Positions 23,294-34,845 of a DNA stretch of 64,000 nucleotides are shown here, piece by piece (position 1 is the first letter of the stretch; every line of letters starts with the position of its first letter). Location of the stretch: contig WPIO01000323.1 of NCBI GenBank assembly GCA_009760855.2, forward strand, positions 1 to 64,000, in the 5' to 3' direction. The stretch comes from Cristatella mucedo. Its lineage: Eukaryota; Bryozoa; Phylactolaemata; Cristatellidae. A program made the position numbers and the translations under genes. The notes under the pieces were generated by a model that saw only the letters and a list, made by a program, of their open reading frames with translations, did not search any database and had not been told where the DNA came from.

Positions 23294-25744
23294 GAAGGAG
23301 GTTTCTTGACTGTCGCAGAAGCTTGTATGAAGATTAACAGTTCGTACATGGAATGTTGCCTACTGCTCTCGAGCTTGGCTAAGAGTTCATTGATAATGTC
23401 TATTAGACTTGTTTCTTGCTAATTACCGATTGCTCAAGCCTATTTAGCGTCAGAAGTCAGAATTAAAATGATACGTTCTCACCGTAGCTGCAAAATTGTA
23501 CCAAACTGAAAATGTATGCTCAGCGATATCGCATACTTACCTATTAGTTTACCTACTGGACTTACTATTCTCATATGCATGTTTACAGCAAAGCCACTCA
23601 GCGATTTTTGCGTTACGTTTAAGCTGTACTTTAGCGAATAGATGTATGCACACACAACTAAAATAGGCAGGTTCACGCACTTTTAACTTTCAAAACTCTT
23701 TCTTTTTTTACACCTGGCAGTAATAACAACGAATGGGATTTGCAGTTGTCGCATTTCAATGTCATGCACCTTTAAATAAATTTGAATACTGCGCGTGCAG
23801 ATACGAAAACGCATATGATTTTCAAGATTATAAATGTGCTTTATTTTACAATAAAAGCCATTGCAATTAAAGAGTCGCAGAATAGGCTGAAGTATTTTAC
23901 CGAATCAAATCGCGAGAACTATGTGCTTATGTTGAGTTGAGTTACATTCTCGGCTCTAGAAGCTCTAATGACAGCTTGAAGTCGTTTAATCTCATGCTGT
24001 ACACAGAGCCTCGAGAACCGTTGATGTCATACAAAATGCGATTAATCATGGACGAATAAGCAAAATCAACACAGGGATCAATCATCTGTCATCTTTTCTT
24101 TCACGACGACTGCTGAATGACGCCTGCGTTGACTTTACTAAAGAAAGCCAAACTGATTAGTGCGCATGGATTTTCAGATCATCATTGCAAGCTAAGCACT
24201 GACGTGAATTAATTGTAAACACAGCTAAGACTTGCAGACTATGGAGCAAGCAAACTGAACATGTCTTGGCTTTCAAAAACTTGTCAGGCGTCAGTCTCCG
24301 GTCCATAAGTTGAGGTGTGTGAATCGACGTCCTCATAGAATCAATCAGGGACGGAATTCGCCGTCCTATGGTATATTTGGACATTGGTTACCTGCAAAAG
24401 ACGACCCATGAAACAACTGATCAAGCGTACATCAGAAGGGCTGTAAAGGTCATGCAGAATATTAATGGATTAACAAAGCTAGAGGTAGTGTAATTCTAGA
24501 AATCTAATTCAAGCCTAATGATCCTCACAGCATCGTGTTAGCCGAATTGGTTTACTTGACGCATGATTACTGCCTTGTTCAACTATTTAACACTTGTTTT
24601 TGTAGTAACCGGAACACTATTCTAAAAGCACGGTATCGCAGTTTGAGCAAGCCTACAGTACGGCGAATGTGATCAAGCTAAGCTTTCATGTTAATTAGTA
24701 CAGGCCATTTTTCGGAAGCTTAGCTCAGCCGAAATACTTCCACTTACCGGGCAAGCTGCTAAACTGCACATCAAGTTTTATGAGCATGCTCTTATCAACA
24801 ACTTCAACCACATAACCCAAGCCAACTTCGGTATGTAACATCGCTCAGCACCCAAAGCACCGACAATTAGAGAGTGTGTGAGCAGACTAATAATCCAAAA
24901 CAATGTTACTCAACTTTGCCTAATTGCGTGATCGCCAACTCACGTGTTGTTAGTCCACTCTCTGTACGTTAGTTTACTCCCTTCTTTGCGGTTCCGATAA
25001 CTTCGAACAGCTGCTTGCTAGTTGGGAGAATTCAGTTCAAGTGAGCAAGAATATTCCAAAGAAACACCGAAGCCAAACAATCAGCTTCTTCACAGTCCCA
25101 ACATGGACTTACCCGTTGTCGCCTCAAGCTCACGGCAATTCATGTTCTGAGCGGTAAAGATCTCTCGATTTCCTCTCGGGTCTTGCGGCATAGGCGAATT
25201 GCTACGTTCTGCCTGTGTTTAGTGAGCGATACGCTGAAAATCGTACGGAAAACCTTACACAGTGGTTCAAAGCATAGCAGCGCACATGCATTGCTATTCT
25301 GAAAGACATACCGCTGTAGACCCAAGTTCAACGGCGACAATATTCTAGTGTGAATCAAGCTACCCCGCCAGCGTGTTAGCGACAAGACAATCGACGGCCG
25401 CTTATATATGGTTCACTTGAATGGGTATACAGGATTAAGTTCGGTGCCCGGATATGACCATAAAAGGTAATATCCGAGCAAGCAGCGGAAGAGGAAGCGG
25501 TCGCATTCTGAATCAGCTATTGAATGCTCCCACAATGCTAACAAAGGGAGGTCTTTCTGCACCAGTGCAATTCAATGGCATTAGAGCATTATGCTAATCA
25601 TTATCCCCGAGCTATTCAAACCCAATTCAAAAGCACAGCGACCGTGCCCACTACCACTGTCACGTACACAGAAGGCGGTTTCAGCGACGGCCAGGTGGAG
25701 CTATGTTGGGTGTCCACCGACATGATTCGGTTCGTTTCGCAGAT
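23294..25744. other. unassigned, no gene seen
   Basis: 2.4 kb without long open frames or repeats shared with the rest of the window. The longest frames (75-81 codons on the minus strand at 24,157-24,384 and 25,140-25,385) show no motif. Confidence 0.5.
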
Positions 25745-26940
25745 GAAATGTAATGTAGTGTATCTCCGCCTGCAACTCCACAATGTCATAAAGACTACGT
25801 GGGTGTTACGCACGAGTTTTGTATGGCGCACTCACAGCCTAAGCGGCTAACCATGAAATGGCCGTACGCATTCAGTAGCCAACATACTTCGTCTCACGCA
25901 ACAAAGAGAAATTAGGAAGCATAACAGAGTCGGGAGAGCAGTTGAGGTAGTGAGTAGCATGGAAGTAGCAGCTCAGGACCAGTGAAAAGGATGAGCCCTA
26001 GTTGGCACCAGGAGAGTAGCTGTCGTTGCGTAATTATTGTGGAAGCGAGTTCCACAGTCTAGGACATGTGGAGCTCAAGCTTCTCTCGCCAGCAGTCTTT
26101 AGGCGGAAGAATGGAACAGCTAATGTATCGTCCATACAGAACCTGAGGGCGCGAACAGGCTGAAAGTGATGCAGCAGTTCAGCTAGGAACGAAGAAGTCA
26201 AGCCGTGGCAGGCAATGTGGGTCAGTGTAAGAACTTTGCTCTGTATCCGTTGATCAACCGGCAGCCATCCTAGATATTTTTAGCAAAGGAGACTAGTGCT
26301 CAAACCTCTGGGAGTTGAAGACTAGCTTTGCAGACATATTCATAGCCAGCTGCAATGGCCTAGTGGCTTTCTTTGGTAGCCCAATGGCACAGGAATTACG
26401 ATAATCTAGCGGAGACAGAACTAAATAGCTAGTTAAATCTTTTGCAAGCCACTGTGGAAGGCAGCTCTTAATCTTGGATAATAATCGGACGTGATGGCAG
26501 GCTGTAGAAGCAGTCTTCTGCTAAATGAAGCTTTTGCAATTTATGCAGCTGTTGAAGGTCACTTAAATTTCGAGCACTGGGTGATGGTCGCACAACAGCA
26601 TCATCTATTAGAAGAGCAAAGCCTTTTAATCCAGCCACATGCTTAGGGTGTCCTAAGAGTAGCAGTTCGGTTTTATCGTCATTTAGTTTCAAGAAGTATT
26701 CCGACATCAAGGATCGAATGAAGGCAAGGCAAGTATTCAGTTTCTCAGTTGCCGAAGCAGATTCTGACTGTTTAAATGACAAATACAACTGAGTATCGTC
26801 AGCATAAAAGTGAGATCCAACTCCACGGACCTTAATCACATTTCCCACAGGTTGCGTATAAACCAAGTAGTTTACGTGCGACAAAGATAATTGATCCAGC
26901 TAAGTTGGGTCACGTGTTACCTGGAAGCCCTTTAGTAAAA
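25745..26940 (-). pseudogene. LINE-A, 3' third with RT active-site core
   Basis: A minus-strand frame at 26,468-26,884 contains YTQPVGNVIKVRGVG followed by FYADDTQLYLSF, the catalytic F/Y-A-D-D box of a LINE reverse transcriptase. LKLNDDKTELLLLGHPKHV comes next, the usual L2/CR1 downstream block. Further 3' (about 25,880-26,460) the sequence encodes, in broken frames, the S-R-L-D-Y, L-P-x-E-Q-R-I and G-P-R-L-W-N-S-L segments. It ends in a TAATG-type tail at ~25,745. The catalytic aspartates are intact, but the polyprotein is 5' truncated near 26,940 (N-terminal RT and endonuclease missing) and frameshifted after the YADD block, so it cannot be active. It would have copied LINE RNA at a nicked target. 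Confidence 0.9.
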
Positions 26941-27641
26941 TAGTAATGTAATATATTTTTTATAGAAAACAAAACCAGCTACAGTTATTGGTACATTCTG
27001 CTGTTTCAAGTTACATATCATCTATAAAAACAAACGCGCATCCAAACGGATAGAATTGCTTTGACAATGCTTGAGATTGCTAACCTTTCCAGAATCAGAC
27101 TGCGATCTAGATTCGTCACACTGCATGCTGAAAGCAGATAAATACCCTATTCATGAAGAAGTGGCTCCGTCGTTCTTGTGTCTCCTAGTATGAGATCTTG
27201 TAGCACCATACCGGCCTTGGCTTAATTTTTAGCGCAAGCAAGAACTGTTGGCGGGTGGCAAAACTGCTTAATCCTGGAGCAGTAAGACAGAGAGGAGCGC
27301 CAGTATTATGAGAGAGCAAGTGCTTGAGAGCGAGCCGGTAAGCTTTGGGACCAGCGGAGGCAATTCGGCCTTTACAGTTGTTACGATACCTTCAGGAGCG
27401 GGGATTGATGTTAGCTACCCTGTCAACCTCGGCCATAACTCTGTCCAAAACGAATTGCCTGGAGTCTATTTGGCATTCAAGCTGGACTGGGTTGCCAATC
27501 CGGTGACCGAACGACGGTATTAATTCCTTACTGCAATGGGCCACGATGTCAGGCCAAATACCACTAAGCTCTTGCCTCATGGTCCCAGTTAGATGTTTAA
27601 GAGTCAAGCGACGCTCGCTCTTGGTCTTTAGTTCAAATCCT

Positions 27642-27642
<1 letters not shown>
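26941..27642. other. unassigned; possible coding fragment at 27,392-27,607 (-)
   Basis: A 71-codon minus-strand frame at 27,392-27,607 contains GIWPDIVAHCSKELIP and VLDRVMAEVDRVANINP. It looks more protein-like in composition than neighbouring chance frames, but it matches no family I can name. No flanking exon or repeat supports it. Confidence 0.3.

Positions 27643-27699
<57 letters not shown>
27643..27699. repeat. (CT)n microsatellite
   Basis: Uninterrupted CT run of about 28 units. Confidence 0.97.
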
Positions 27700-27707
<8 letters not shown>

Positions 27708-27949
27708 ACTCTCTTCAGCTTCACTTCGACGCCATTGGACTCATTTCCTCGAAGGGCGGGCTGTTTGACCGCGATTTACGGGAGAGGACGAGACAGCGCC
27801 AGGAGGATTAGGTGGACTCCACCGAATACGGTCGTATCGCTCCCGAGCTACCATTTTGCGTTTCTTATGTGTTTTGTGTGTCAGCCCGCTCGCACATGGT
27901 CTCAGTAAAAGGATCTGGTGGTGCGAACTAAGCTTAGTTGGTGTGGTGT

Positions 27950-28400
27950 GTGAGAAATTCCATTGGTTCGGGCTCCTCCGTCTATTTTGATCCTTCCTCC
28001 TAGAGATGCAGGGGGCCTAAGTGTGGAGACGTGTTTCTTCCGCAAGATGCTTGAGGAGGTGCGTGAGGTATTCCTGCCGTTAAGGTGGAAGCAGAGCCCT
28101 ACTTCTTCAGTCATGGTCTAGGCTCCGGTTTGGGCTCCAGCTATTTGGGTCATTCCCGACGGTAGACATAAGTAGCGTAAGTGCAGGGACGTATTTCCCC
28201 CAAGAGCGCTTGGTGTAGTGTACGAAGTATTCTTGCCGTTAAGGTGGAAGCGGATCCCTAGCTCTCAAGTCAGCGTCTAGGCTCCGGTTCGGGCTCCTCG
28301 TCCTATTAGGGTCTTCCACACAATAGACGTAGGTAGCCAAAGTGCGAGGACGTATTCCCTCCGCAAGAGTGTTTGTGCTGTTGAGAGCGTGTGAGGAGTG
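27950..28400. repeat. ~160-bp minisatellite, about 2.8 copies
   Basis: Each unit begins near GGTT(C/T)GGGCTCC, at 27,965, 28,127 and 28,286 (spacing 162 and 159). Each unit continues through a GTAG(A/G)C...AAGTG block and GACGT(A/G)TTTC. Units 1 and 2 also share CTTGCCGTTAAGGTGGAAGC or a close match (28,073-28,092; 28,234-28,252). Units differ by perhaps 15-20%, so it is an old, short tandem. Confidence 0.8.
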
Positions 28401-29244
28401 CGGAGATAAAACTTAGCTAGACGCATGGCGACTTTTCGCGCTTGCGAACAAAGCTCAGCAGAATTCCCAATTTGTACGTCTCACTTCCCAATTCACGCCG
28501 CGGACTCACGACGACCTTTAGTAACACTAAGCAGGTCAGCGTCAGAAACACTCTTTTCGTGGCGGCCTGCTCATTGCGCGTAGATGCGTACCGAACTGCA
28601 TGAAGCGGTAGGTTACGCCACTCGGTAAACTGCAGGTTAGCCTACTCCGCCAAGGCTTCGGCGGTACAATCTCGTCTCTGAGCATCTTTGATAAACGACA
28701 TGAAGGGTGCGGTCCACGATGGCTTCTTTGTAGGCATTAAGTCTACCGATCTGAGTATGTTAATAATATTGAAATTTATTTGCAATTGCAATGTAATTTA
28801 TGGAATTTATTGCTTCCGTGCTCAGCTGAAGTCTTCATATCAGTGGATTTCCGTGTGCTCCGACCACTCGTTATCGGTTCTTATAGGTGCAAGGTCCACA
28901 AGCATGTGTCAGGCGCCAGAAAGGCTTAACACTGCCGCACAGAGGCAGCTCTCAGGTTAGCCTCGATACGAGCTTTTGTCCTGGTGGGTTTGACTAGGGC
29001 ACTTAGAGCAACCCGTATCTAGCCAAGCAGTACTGAGTAGTGAACCCATTGTTTAACCGGGAGTGAAGAGATGGAGCAATCTGACACCAAGATCCGCTCA
29101 GGTTAGAATGGAGCTTTGGGAAGACAAAGGGCGGTCAGGATGCGGACCGACTAATGTACTTAATCAAACAAAGAGCAATAGGTTTGCAAGCGGGTCCAAG
29201 AGCCATCTAATAGGCTACATGCGGAAGCGAATAAGACGGAGTAG

Positions 29245-29306
29245 GGTACTTTTTCGGTTCCCACCCTCGGTGTCCGTACACCGAGGGTGGGAACCGACAA
29301 AGTACC
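29245..29306. repeat. near-perfect 29-bp inverted repeat (hairpin)
   Basis: Arms at 29,245-29,273 and 29,278-29,306 pair with a single mismatch around a 4-nt loop (CCGT). The core is TTCCCACCCTCGGTGT against ACACCGAGGGTGGGAA. Copies 2 and 3 of the host repeat lack the left arm, so the hairpin is specific to copy 1. Confidence 0.95.
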
Positions 29307-29504
29307 AGCTACCCATGATATCTGGACTTCAGACGAGAGAGAATAAAAGGAAGACGACTGACAGCACTCGGGGCTGCAGCTCCAGTCGTTAATGCAAGAG
29401 AAACTACCCTTCGAGATCACGAGAGTTTGAACCTACGGTGACGAATAAATAAGTTTTACTTAGTATCCATAGCTGTTTCTATCAGCTAAATAAAATAAAG
29501 AAAA

Positions 29505-29672
29505 GCTACCTGATTGAAAAGCCTCGTTTGCACAGTGACAGAAGTGCCTTTATGGCTATTTCCACCGCTTGCAGCGGCAATAAATACCGCCCACCACAGG
29601 ATTCAAACCACGACACTTCACCGTGTGTTCCACCGTGTGCGGTTGGCTATTCAGTTAGCCGCTCGTACCTTG
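29505..29672 (-). repeat. SINE-2 inserted in LTR-like repeat copy 1
   Basis: The minus strand shows box-B-like GTGGTTTGAATCCTGTGG, the CCGCTGCAAGCGGTGG body and the CACTTCTGTCACTG...AACGAGGCTTTT tail of SINE-2. The other two R3 copies lack this segment, so the SINE inserted after R3 had dispersed. Confidence 0.8.
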
Positions 29673-29980
29673 GCGTGCAGTACCGGTTTGCCCTCAGGGT
29701 GAGGATCGTCGCTAGCAATTGCAGGTAGAGGGTAGGTTTATTATACTTGGATTTCGAGAGTTTACGTTTTCAACTCAGGCAGACCTGTGGAGATAAAGTG
29801 CATGCGTCGGGCACGTAATCGCTAGTCACAGGTCCTTAATAAACTTTACTTTACTTAAAAAACTGTCGCTTTCGTCGCCAAGTTGTGGCCGATTGTGTTT
29901 TTAACCACACTACATCGCTGCACTGTAGTTGCAGAGGTAGAGCACCGGTGAAGGACGGCTTGTGTGGTCATACTGCTATC

Positions 29981-31009
29981 AGCACCGTCTCAGTTCCGAA
30001 GAACTCGAGTGTAGAAGGCGCTACAGCGTTGTGGTAACGACGTCACATATCTGCAGACCCAAACGTGCTCATTTTAATTTATACGACGGCTAGTGTGCAT
30101 GACGACTCATTTCGTTGGGGTATGACATTGTTTTTCTCGTCGAGTAGCGTTGGCCAGATTCGTTAGTTCCATTTGCGTGTAAAAAGGAGAACTATAGCCA
30201 ATAGCCAAGCCAGGACTGGAGCGCCGAAATGGCAAGGCCGTCTGGGGAGGAATCCGCTTATAAGGGGGTTCTGGGCGGCTCATAGCACTTGCGGAGAGCG
30301 AAAATTGGTCGTAATGTACTGCGGTCTTTTAAAGCCCCAAGGGGTCAGCCGCCGCAGAAGTGCAGCCGCTGGCCACTTGACCGGACTCGGCTCCCACCTA
30401 CCGGGCCATGGGTGTCAGCTGCCACTCCTGCCACCCCTCCCCGGCGTCTCCTTGGACTGTAGTGAGAAGTTTTTATTGCGCTTTCTGAGTTTACTTGGGA
30501 GCGATTATGTGCATATGTTTGAATAGGGGGTACTAACCAGCCACACCATAATTTTCATAGGATTCTTTGGAATTCTATACGTGGCTTATCTTAAACTCTT
30601 TGTTGTTGTTCTTTGTCGTGCAGCAAGCTGTCAAGCGAATTGAGCCGTATTTGTTTCTTTTTGGCAGCTGTGGAAAGCACCAACTTTTGTTTATTCCAGC
30701 GCCAGTTTTGTAGCTCCTGTCTTTTACCGCCTTTGTTTGCGCCATGTCTTTTCTTGTGCGCAAGGGAGGTAGCACTATATGGCTTGGTTTTACATTCACT
30801 GAGATGGTACTGCACGCTGCCATAGCAAGGATTGGCCGACAAAAGCAGTTCATCTACGGGATAATTGAGTACAAACTATTGTTATTTTTATCGCCTTCGG
30901 ACAAGGTATACATTACTCGCGGTTCATGTTGGCACTTCTAACACGTAAAAATTATGATAGCGTAATTTACACAATTGACGTCGATGTCAACAGCACTACT
31001 ACAACTAAT
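29981..31009. other. unassigned; GC-rich patch at 30,170-30,460
   Basis: A 117-codon plus-strand frame covers 30,173-30,526 but has a low-complexity, Pro/Leu/Arg/Gly composition and no recognised domain. I do not support it as a gene. The rest is featureless. Confidence 0.4.
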
Positions 31010-31155
31010 ACGCTTTCGGAGCCCTCAAAGAACTTTGAATATGGTTTTTTACCGCATGCACCGTGTCAGTAAGCATAAAAACACAAAGGGCGAATCATAT
31101 GGATCCACTAAATGCTGTGACAAGTAGGTGCGTTTGTGACGATCAGTGCTATCAA
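31010..31155 (-). repeat. LINE-B 3' fragment, internally deleted
   Basis: The plus-strand reading GGAGCCCTCAAAGAACTTTG is a diverged LINE-B tail. ACCGTGTCAGTAAGCATAA, GGGCGAATCATATGGATCC and CACTAAATGCTGTGACAAG then match the 3' untranslated region at 20,540-20,625. The ~140 bp normally lying between tail and these motifs are missing. Confidence 0.65.
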
Positions 31156-31854
31156 TCCGCTCGATAGCGTAAAATGAGCAAGTACTTTTTTGAGTTTTGA
31201 AGAGTGGGCTATGAGTGCAGTTAAACGTACACATTTATATGTTTCAAAAATCACTCGCTTTTTCATCATTTCATAAATCTGGAAAAGTAAATCCAGTGGA
31301 TTGCAGTTAGCCAGGTAACAAGGCACCAACTCTGACCTCAGTCTTCAATTGTCGCACCTATCACTGATGACTTACTAAGCCTTTTCCGTTATTAAAGCGT
31401 TCACATGGTTGTCTGGGTTTTTTGTTCGTAATTTTCGTGCGCGAATTTGCGTCGCGTGCGTGAGCGTAAGCATATGCAGACACGTGCAAGGATGTTTCGT
31501 TAGAAGGTGCGGTTTTTGTGCATGTGTGCATGCCTGGGTGTGTGTGTGTGCAAGAACATGCGTGCATGTCTGCAATACAACGTTTACAGTTTGTGCACTT
31601 AGTCATCTTGTCGCAATCATTACTGCAATAGCATCAAACTCGTCAACCTGCAAAACCGGTTCACGAGCATTTCAAAATCAGGCGTTTTTGCTTACTTTTA
31701 GGAACCTCCAGTTTCTTGCTCTTGCTAACCCTGCTGAGCTAGATACCTATAAGGCTAGGCATCACACAACCTACTCTTGTGACCCGAGCCATTTACCCGT
31801 GCCTCAAAAAATCTCAAATCAATAATAGATTATGGTAGGCTCTCCAATGTCAGA
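31156..31854. other. unassigned, includes a small GT-rich patch
   Basis: A short GTGTGTGTGTGC patch occurs near 31,540. Open frames through it (for example 31,409-31,825, 138 codons plus strand) are low complexity in the first half and unrecognised after. No gene supported. Confidence 0.4.
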
Positions 31855-34063
31855 GTAGGAAACATGAATTTTATTTGAGAACTTGGTAAAAAACAAAGTA
31901 CGAAATGAGCTGTCCTCCCCCACGGACTGATCGTTACCGTACTGAGCAGCAGCACAGTTTATTTTCTCAGAAGAGAAATGGGTTCACACCTTGGCGCAAC
32001 CGCACATCACGTCGCTTACACATAATTTTCTGAAAAGCTTCCGGTACTCAGCTTCCATGCCAGTGGCATCAAGGCTCCGCCTATTATCCGGGTACCAAGA
32101 CCCAAGGGGTCCTCCTACAAATGGCAGAACAGACGCTGACGCCGGCCCTGGGGCCAATAATCAAGCACGAAGCCCTCGTACTTTGTAATCCACCGATCAA
32201 AGACTTTTGCTAAGGCATTCTCGTCTTTGCTGAATGGGAGAGCTATGTTCATACTGATAGCAGTTGTCCCATCGTCAACGACAAGGTTCAGCCGTAGTGA
32301 GCTGTCACTCACTCGCAGCTCATCTTTCTAGCGTCGTCCTTCGTCACAGGTGAGCCAACAAGGCGTCGTAGAGACGGTTCAGGATCGTTTCGCGCCTGGC
32401 CGTGATGGCTGAATTTATCAGGTTGCAGTTCGAGAGCACCTAGGGCAGCATTTTCCGTTTCTTGTGACGGCGACGGCACACAATTTACACCAAGGAGTCG
32501 AAGGATTGTCCCATCGCGCCCACTGGAGGAAGTTTTAGGTAGGCTCGGTGAAAGGAGCACCTGGTGATGAACGACACTCCCAGGCCAGTCTGGAAGAGGT
32601 TGCTGTGTATTCAGTGCGCTTCAAAGTATTCAGTGCGCTGGCACCGAGATACTTTGCCCTGGTCGAGCCGAGCAGCCCACTTCTCCTTGGCAGACGACCT
32701 CTGGAGGCGACACATGCGAGTTGCCATCTCAGCCGGTTTGAAGACAACGTGTAAGCAGAGCATCGTCGCTTCGGGTGATCCCGTGCTTGGCACCACAGAA
32801 TATTACGGTGCAGTGTAGCTTCCTCAGGCACCTGCGAACATCGGCCCAGAGTGATCTGGAGCCGTCTCGGTTTTAAGTGGCAAAACCGATCAGATGAGCA
32901 CTGCTGAGGTACAGCGACAACACCCTGTTAAAGATCGTGGCCGTGGCCCATATCACCGGGTCGCCAGGTGTAGCCGGTATAATGCTGCCGCCGAGTCGGT
33001 AAGGTCAGGGGAGCAAAGCATTGGGCAAGCCTGAGTAGCGCTCAGGATCCAAGCGTTCTTCCAGATTCGCTCCATAGGTAGTAGGAACGTCCGGAAGGCG
33101 CCCAGCTTCTGCCAGGGGCAAGGAAAGAGCCATCCAAGTACATTGATATCCCTCGTGAAGGTCAGGCCTGCCTTCTCGATGTCCACCGAGGGGTAGCCGA
33201 TGCCCTGCGGGCACCCAGGTATGCAAATGCTTTGCCATCGAGAGGCCGGGGATTTCAGAGACAGGCAGCCGGACGCTTACCTTCGCTTGGTGCTTGCTGA
33301 GCTGGCCGACTGAGCACCATTTCTTGGGGCAGAACTGTAGGAGAAGAGTGTTGGTAGCCTCCTCTGCTGCTGATTTGAGGTCCAGCAGTCCCTGCCGCTA
33401 CGATGAAAAGAGTGCTGAGTCATCAGGGAGAGGAGAGAAGACATGGCGTGAGTCACCCATCTTTAAACCTAAAGCCTCGCTCACCATGGTTGACTATACA
33501 ATCGGTACCATGGCAACGTCAAACCGCATTGGCGACAGTGGATTGCCCTGCCGAGCACTTGCTGTAGCAAGGAACGGTGTGCAGCCTTGGTTGCGCAGAA
33601 GCAGCACTATAGAGGCGTCGGCACAAAGCAGCTCCACAAACCCACCAATGTCCAGCCCCGCCCAGACGCAGCGCAGGGGGCAAATGATCGTCGAGTGTGG
33701 AATGCTTCCAAACGCGTACGGTTGGTCCAGGAAGGCTGCATACTGCGAGCACCTGTCGGACCGGCTGTCCATGGACTTGCTGAAGGAGGCCTCGAGCAAT
33801 GATTGCTCGAAGCAACCCGTAACGACCGGCCAAAAACTCTTCAGTTGAGCAGAGATTCATCTACCAGTATGCAGGTATTCCACAAATCTAGCAGCCAAGG
33901 CCTTTTGTCATGAGTTTATAGAGAGGTGGCAGAAGCGTGATATGCCTGAATTTCTCGGGCAGGTGTGTCTGCGCAGATGTAGCACGATGATTTACCAATC
34001 TTCCACGAGGGAATAACGTCTCGAGAGTGCATGCGAGCATTGAGGACATCGTCTATCCTTCGG
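31855..34063 (-). pseudogene. R2/NeSL-superclade retrotransposon, RT to endonuclease, degenerate
   Basis: Minus-strand protein segments appear in the family order. IPSWKIGK (~34,010) and then YKLMTKGLAARFVEYLHTG (~33,870-33,920) come from the RT N-terminal region. AFGSIPHSTI (~33,700) and ARQGNPLSPMRFD (~33,520-33,556) follow, then PDDSALFSS (~33,410) at the catalytic position, where the first residues of the usual (F/Y)xDD box are altered. PWQKLGAFRTFLLPMER (~33,065-33,117) is the thumb-proximal motif typical of this superclade. A zinc-knuckle-like region and ITARRETILNRLYDAL (~32,390-32,440) precede the PD-(D/E)xK endonuclease segment LNLVVDDGTTAI and ITKYEG (~32,190-32,297). VGGPLGSWYPDN lies at ~32,080. 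An AATAAA lies near the 3' end (~31,870). Frames change repeatedly with stops, so it is dead. These elements use a restriction-like endonuclease rather than an APE. The 5' end is truncated at ~34,063, where it abuts LINE-A. NeSL versus R2 is not resolved. Confidence 0.88.
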
Positions 34064-34845
34064 AGCTCTTTCAGAAAAGGAGACGGATGGTCAAATCTCC
34101 GGCACTCATAATCTAGACTTGCAGCCATATTCACAACGTGCGTCAGTGGCCTAATTTTTTTTCGGTAGCCGAACTGAAATGGAATTGCCATTATATAGCC
34201 GAGGCAGAACTATCGAGCTAGAGAAAATTTTGAAGGCGACTATGGTCAACATTTCCTAACCTTAGACAGGGATCGGGCTTGACGGCTGGCTGGAGAAGCA
34301 TCTTCCTTAATGAAATTTCAAAGTATTTAGGCAGCTGTCGAAGACAAAATCAAAATTCCAAGAATGCAATGACAATAGCTCAACAACATCGCTTCCTAGA
34401 AGTGTGAAGGCTTCTAGTCAAGCAACTCACCAGGGATGTCCTGTGAGTGGCTGCTATGTTTTATGGTCGTTAAGATGAATAAAGTTTGCCAACACCCAGG
34501 ATTGAATGTCTGCAAGACAGCATTCCGACTATCAGTCACTTCAGCAGATGCCGATGGTTAAATGAACAAATACATCCAAGTATTGTCTCTGCCTAAGTGA
34601 TAGCCGCTTCCGTGGGCCCGAATCACGCTTCCTACGGACTCAGTATAAATGGAGAGCAGCAAAGGATCGCGGACGGACCCTTGTTGGACTCCGTGAGTGA
34701 CTGCACTTTTGGTTAATCCCTGATTCCTGCAAGATATAGATCAGACACGATCTATAAGTACGATCTAAACTTTGCCTCGTCTGAAAGATTGATCGTTGCT
34801 CTCAATCGTTCAAGTAGAATATTGTGATGATTAGTGTCGAAGGCA
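34064..34845 (-). pseudogene. LINE-A RT fragment, cut by the R2/NeSL-like element
   Basis: The minus strand encodes AFDTNHHNILLERL (RT motif A; the family usually has AFDTVDH) near 34,800-34,840 and FRSYL shortly after. An eroded G-V-x-Q-G-S-V motif with SIYTESVGSVIRAHGSGYH sits at ~34,590-34,690. CRRFDHPSPFLKELRR at ~34,064-34,110 is the segment before the L-P-V-E-Q-R-I block. The YADD box is unrecognisable. At ~34,063 the LINE-A sequence stops and the R2/NeSL-like sequence starts in the same orientation and reading frame. The rest of LINE-A (C-terminal end and 3' tail) is not found on the far side, so this is not a simple insertion with both flanks kept. Confidence 0.82.

Larger units (their letters stand above)
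28930..29980 (+). repeat. LTR-like repeat R3, copy 1 (with SINE-2 inside)
   Basis: One of three copies of a dispersed repeat (others: 47,055-48,245 plus and 37,150-37,960 minus). Shared landmarks in order are GCAGCTCTCA, CTCAGGTTAGAATGGA, GCGGACCGACT, CCGACAAAGTA, a TATA-like AATAAAAG at ~29,342, CTCGGGGCTGCAGCT, ATCGTCGCTAGCAAT, AATAAA at ~29,838, and TTTTTAACCAC. The TATA-like box, then AATAAA about 330 bp later (discounting the SINE), is the order expected of an LTR (U3-R-U5). I could not verify TG...CA ends, a target duplication or an internal gag/pol, so 'LTR' is an inference. Confidence 0.65.

Noticed and set aside
27546..27908. 120-codon frame crossing the CT microsatellite
   Set aside because: The middle is a Ser/Leu run from (CT)n, and the flanks show no motif.
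33294..33848. 184-codon plus-strand frame at the R2/NeSL-like locus
   Set aside because: It is the antisense shadow of the minus-strand RT sequence, which shows the family motifs in order.
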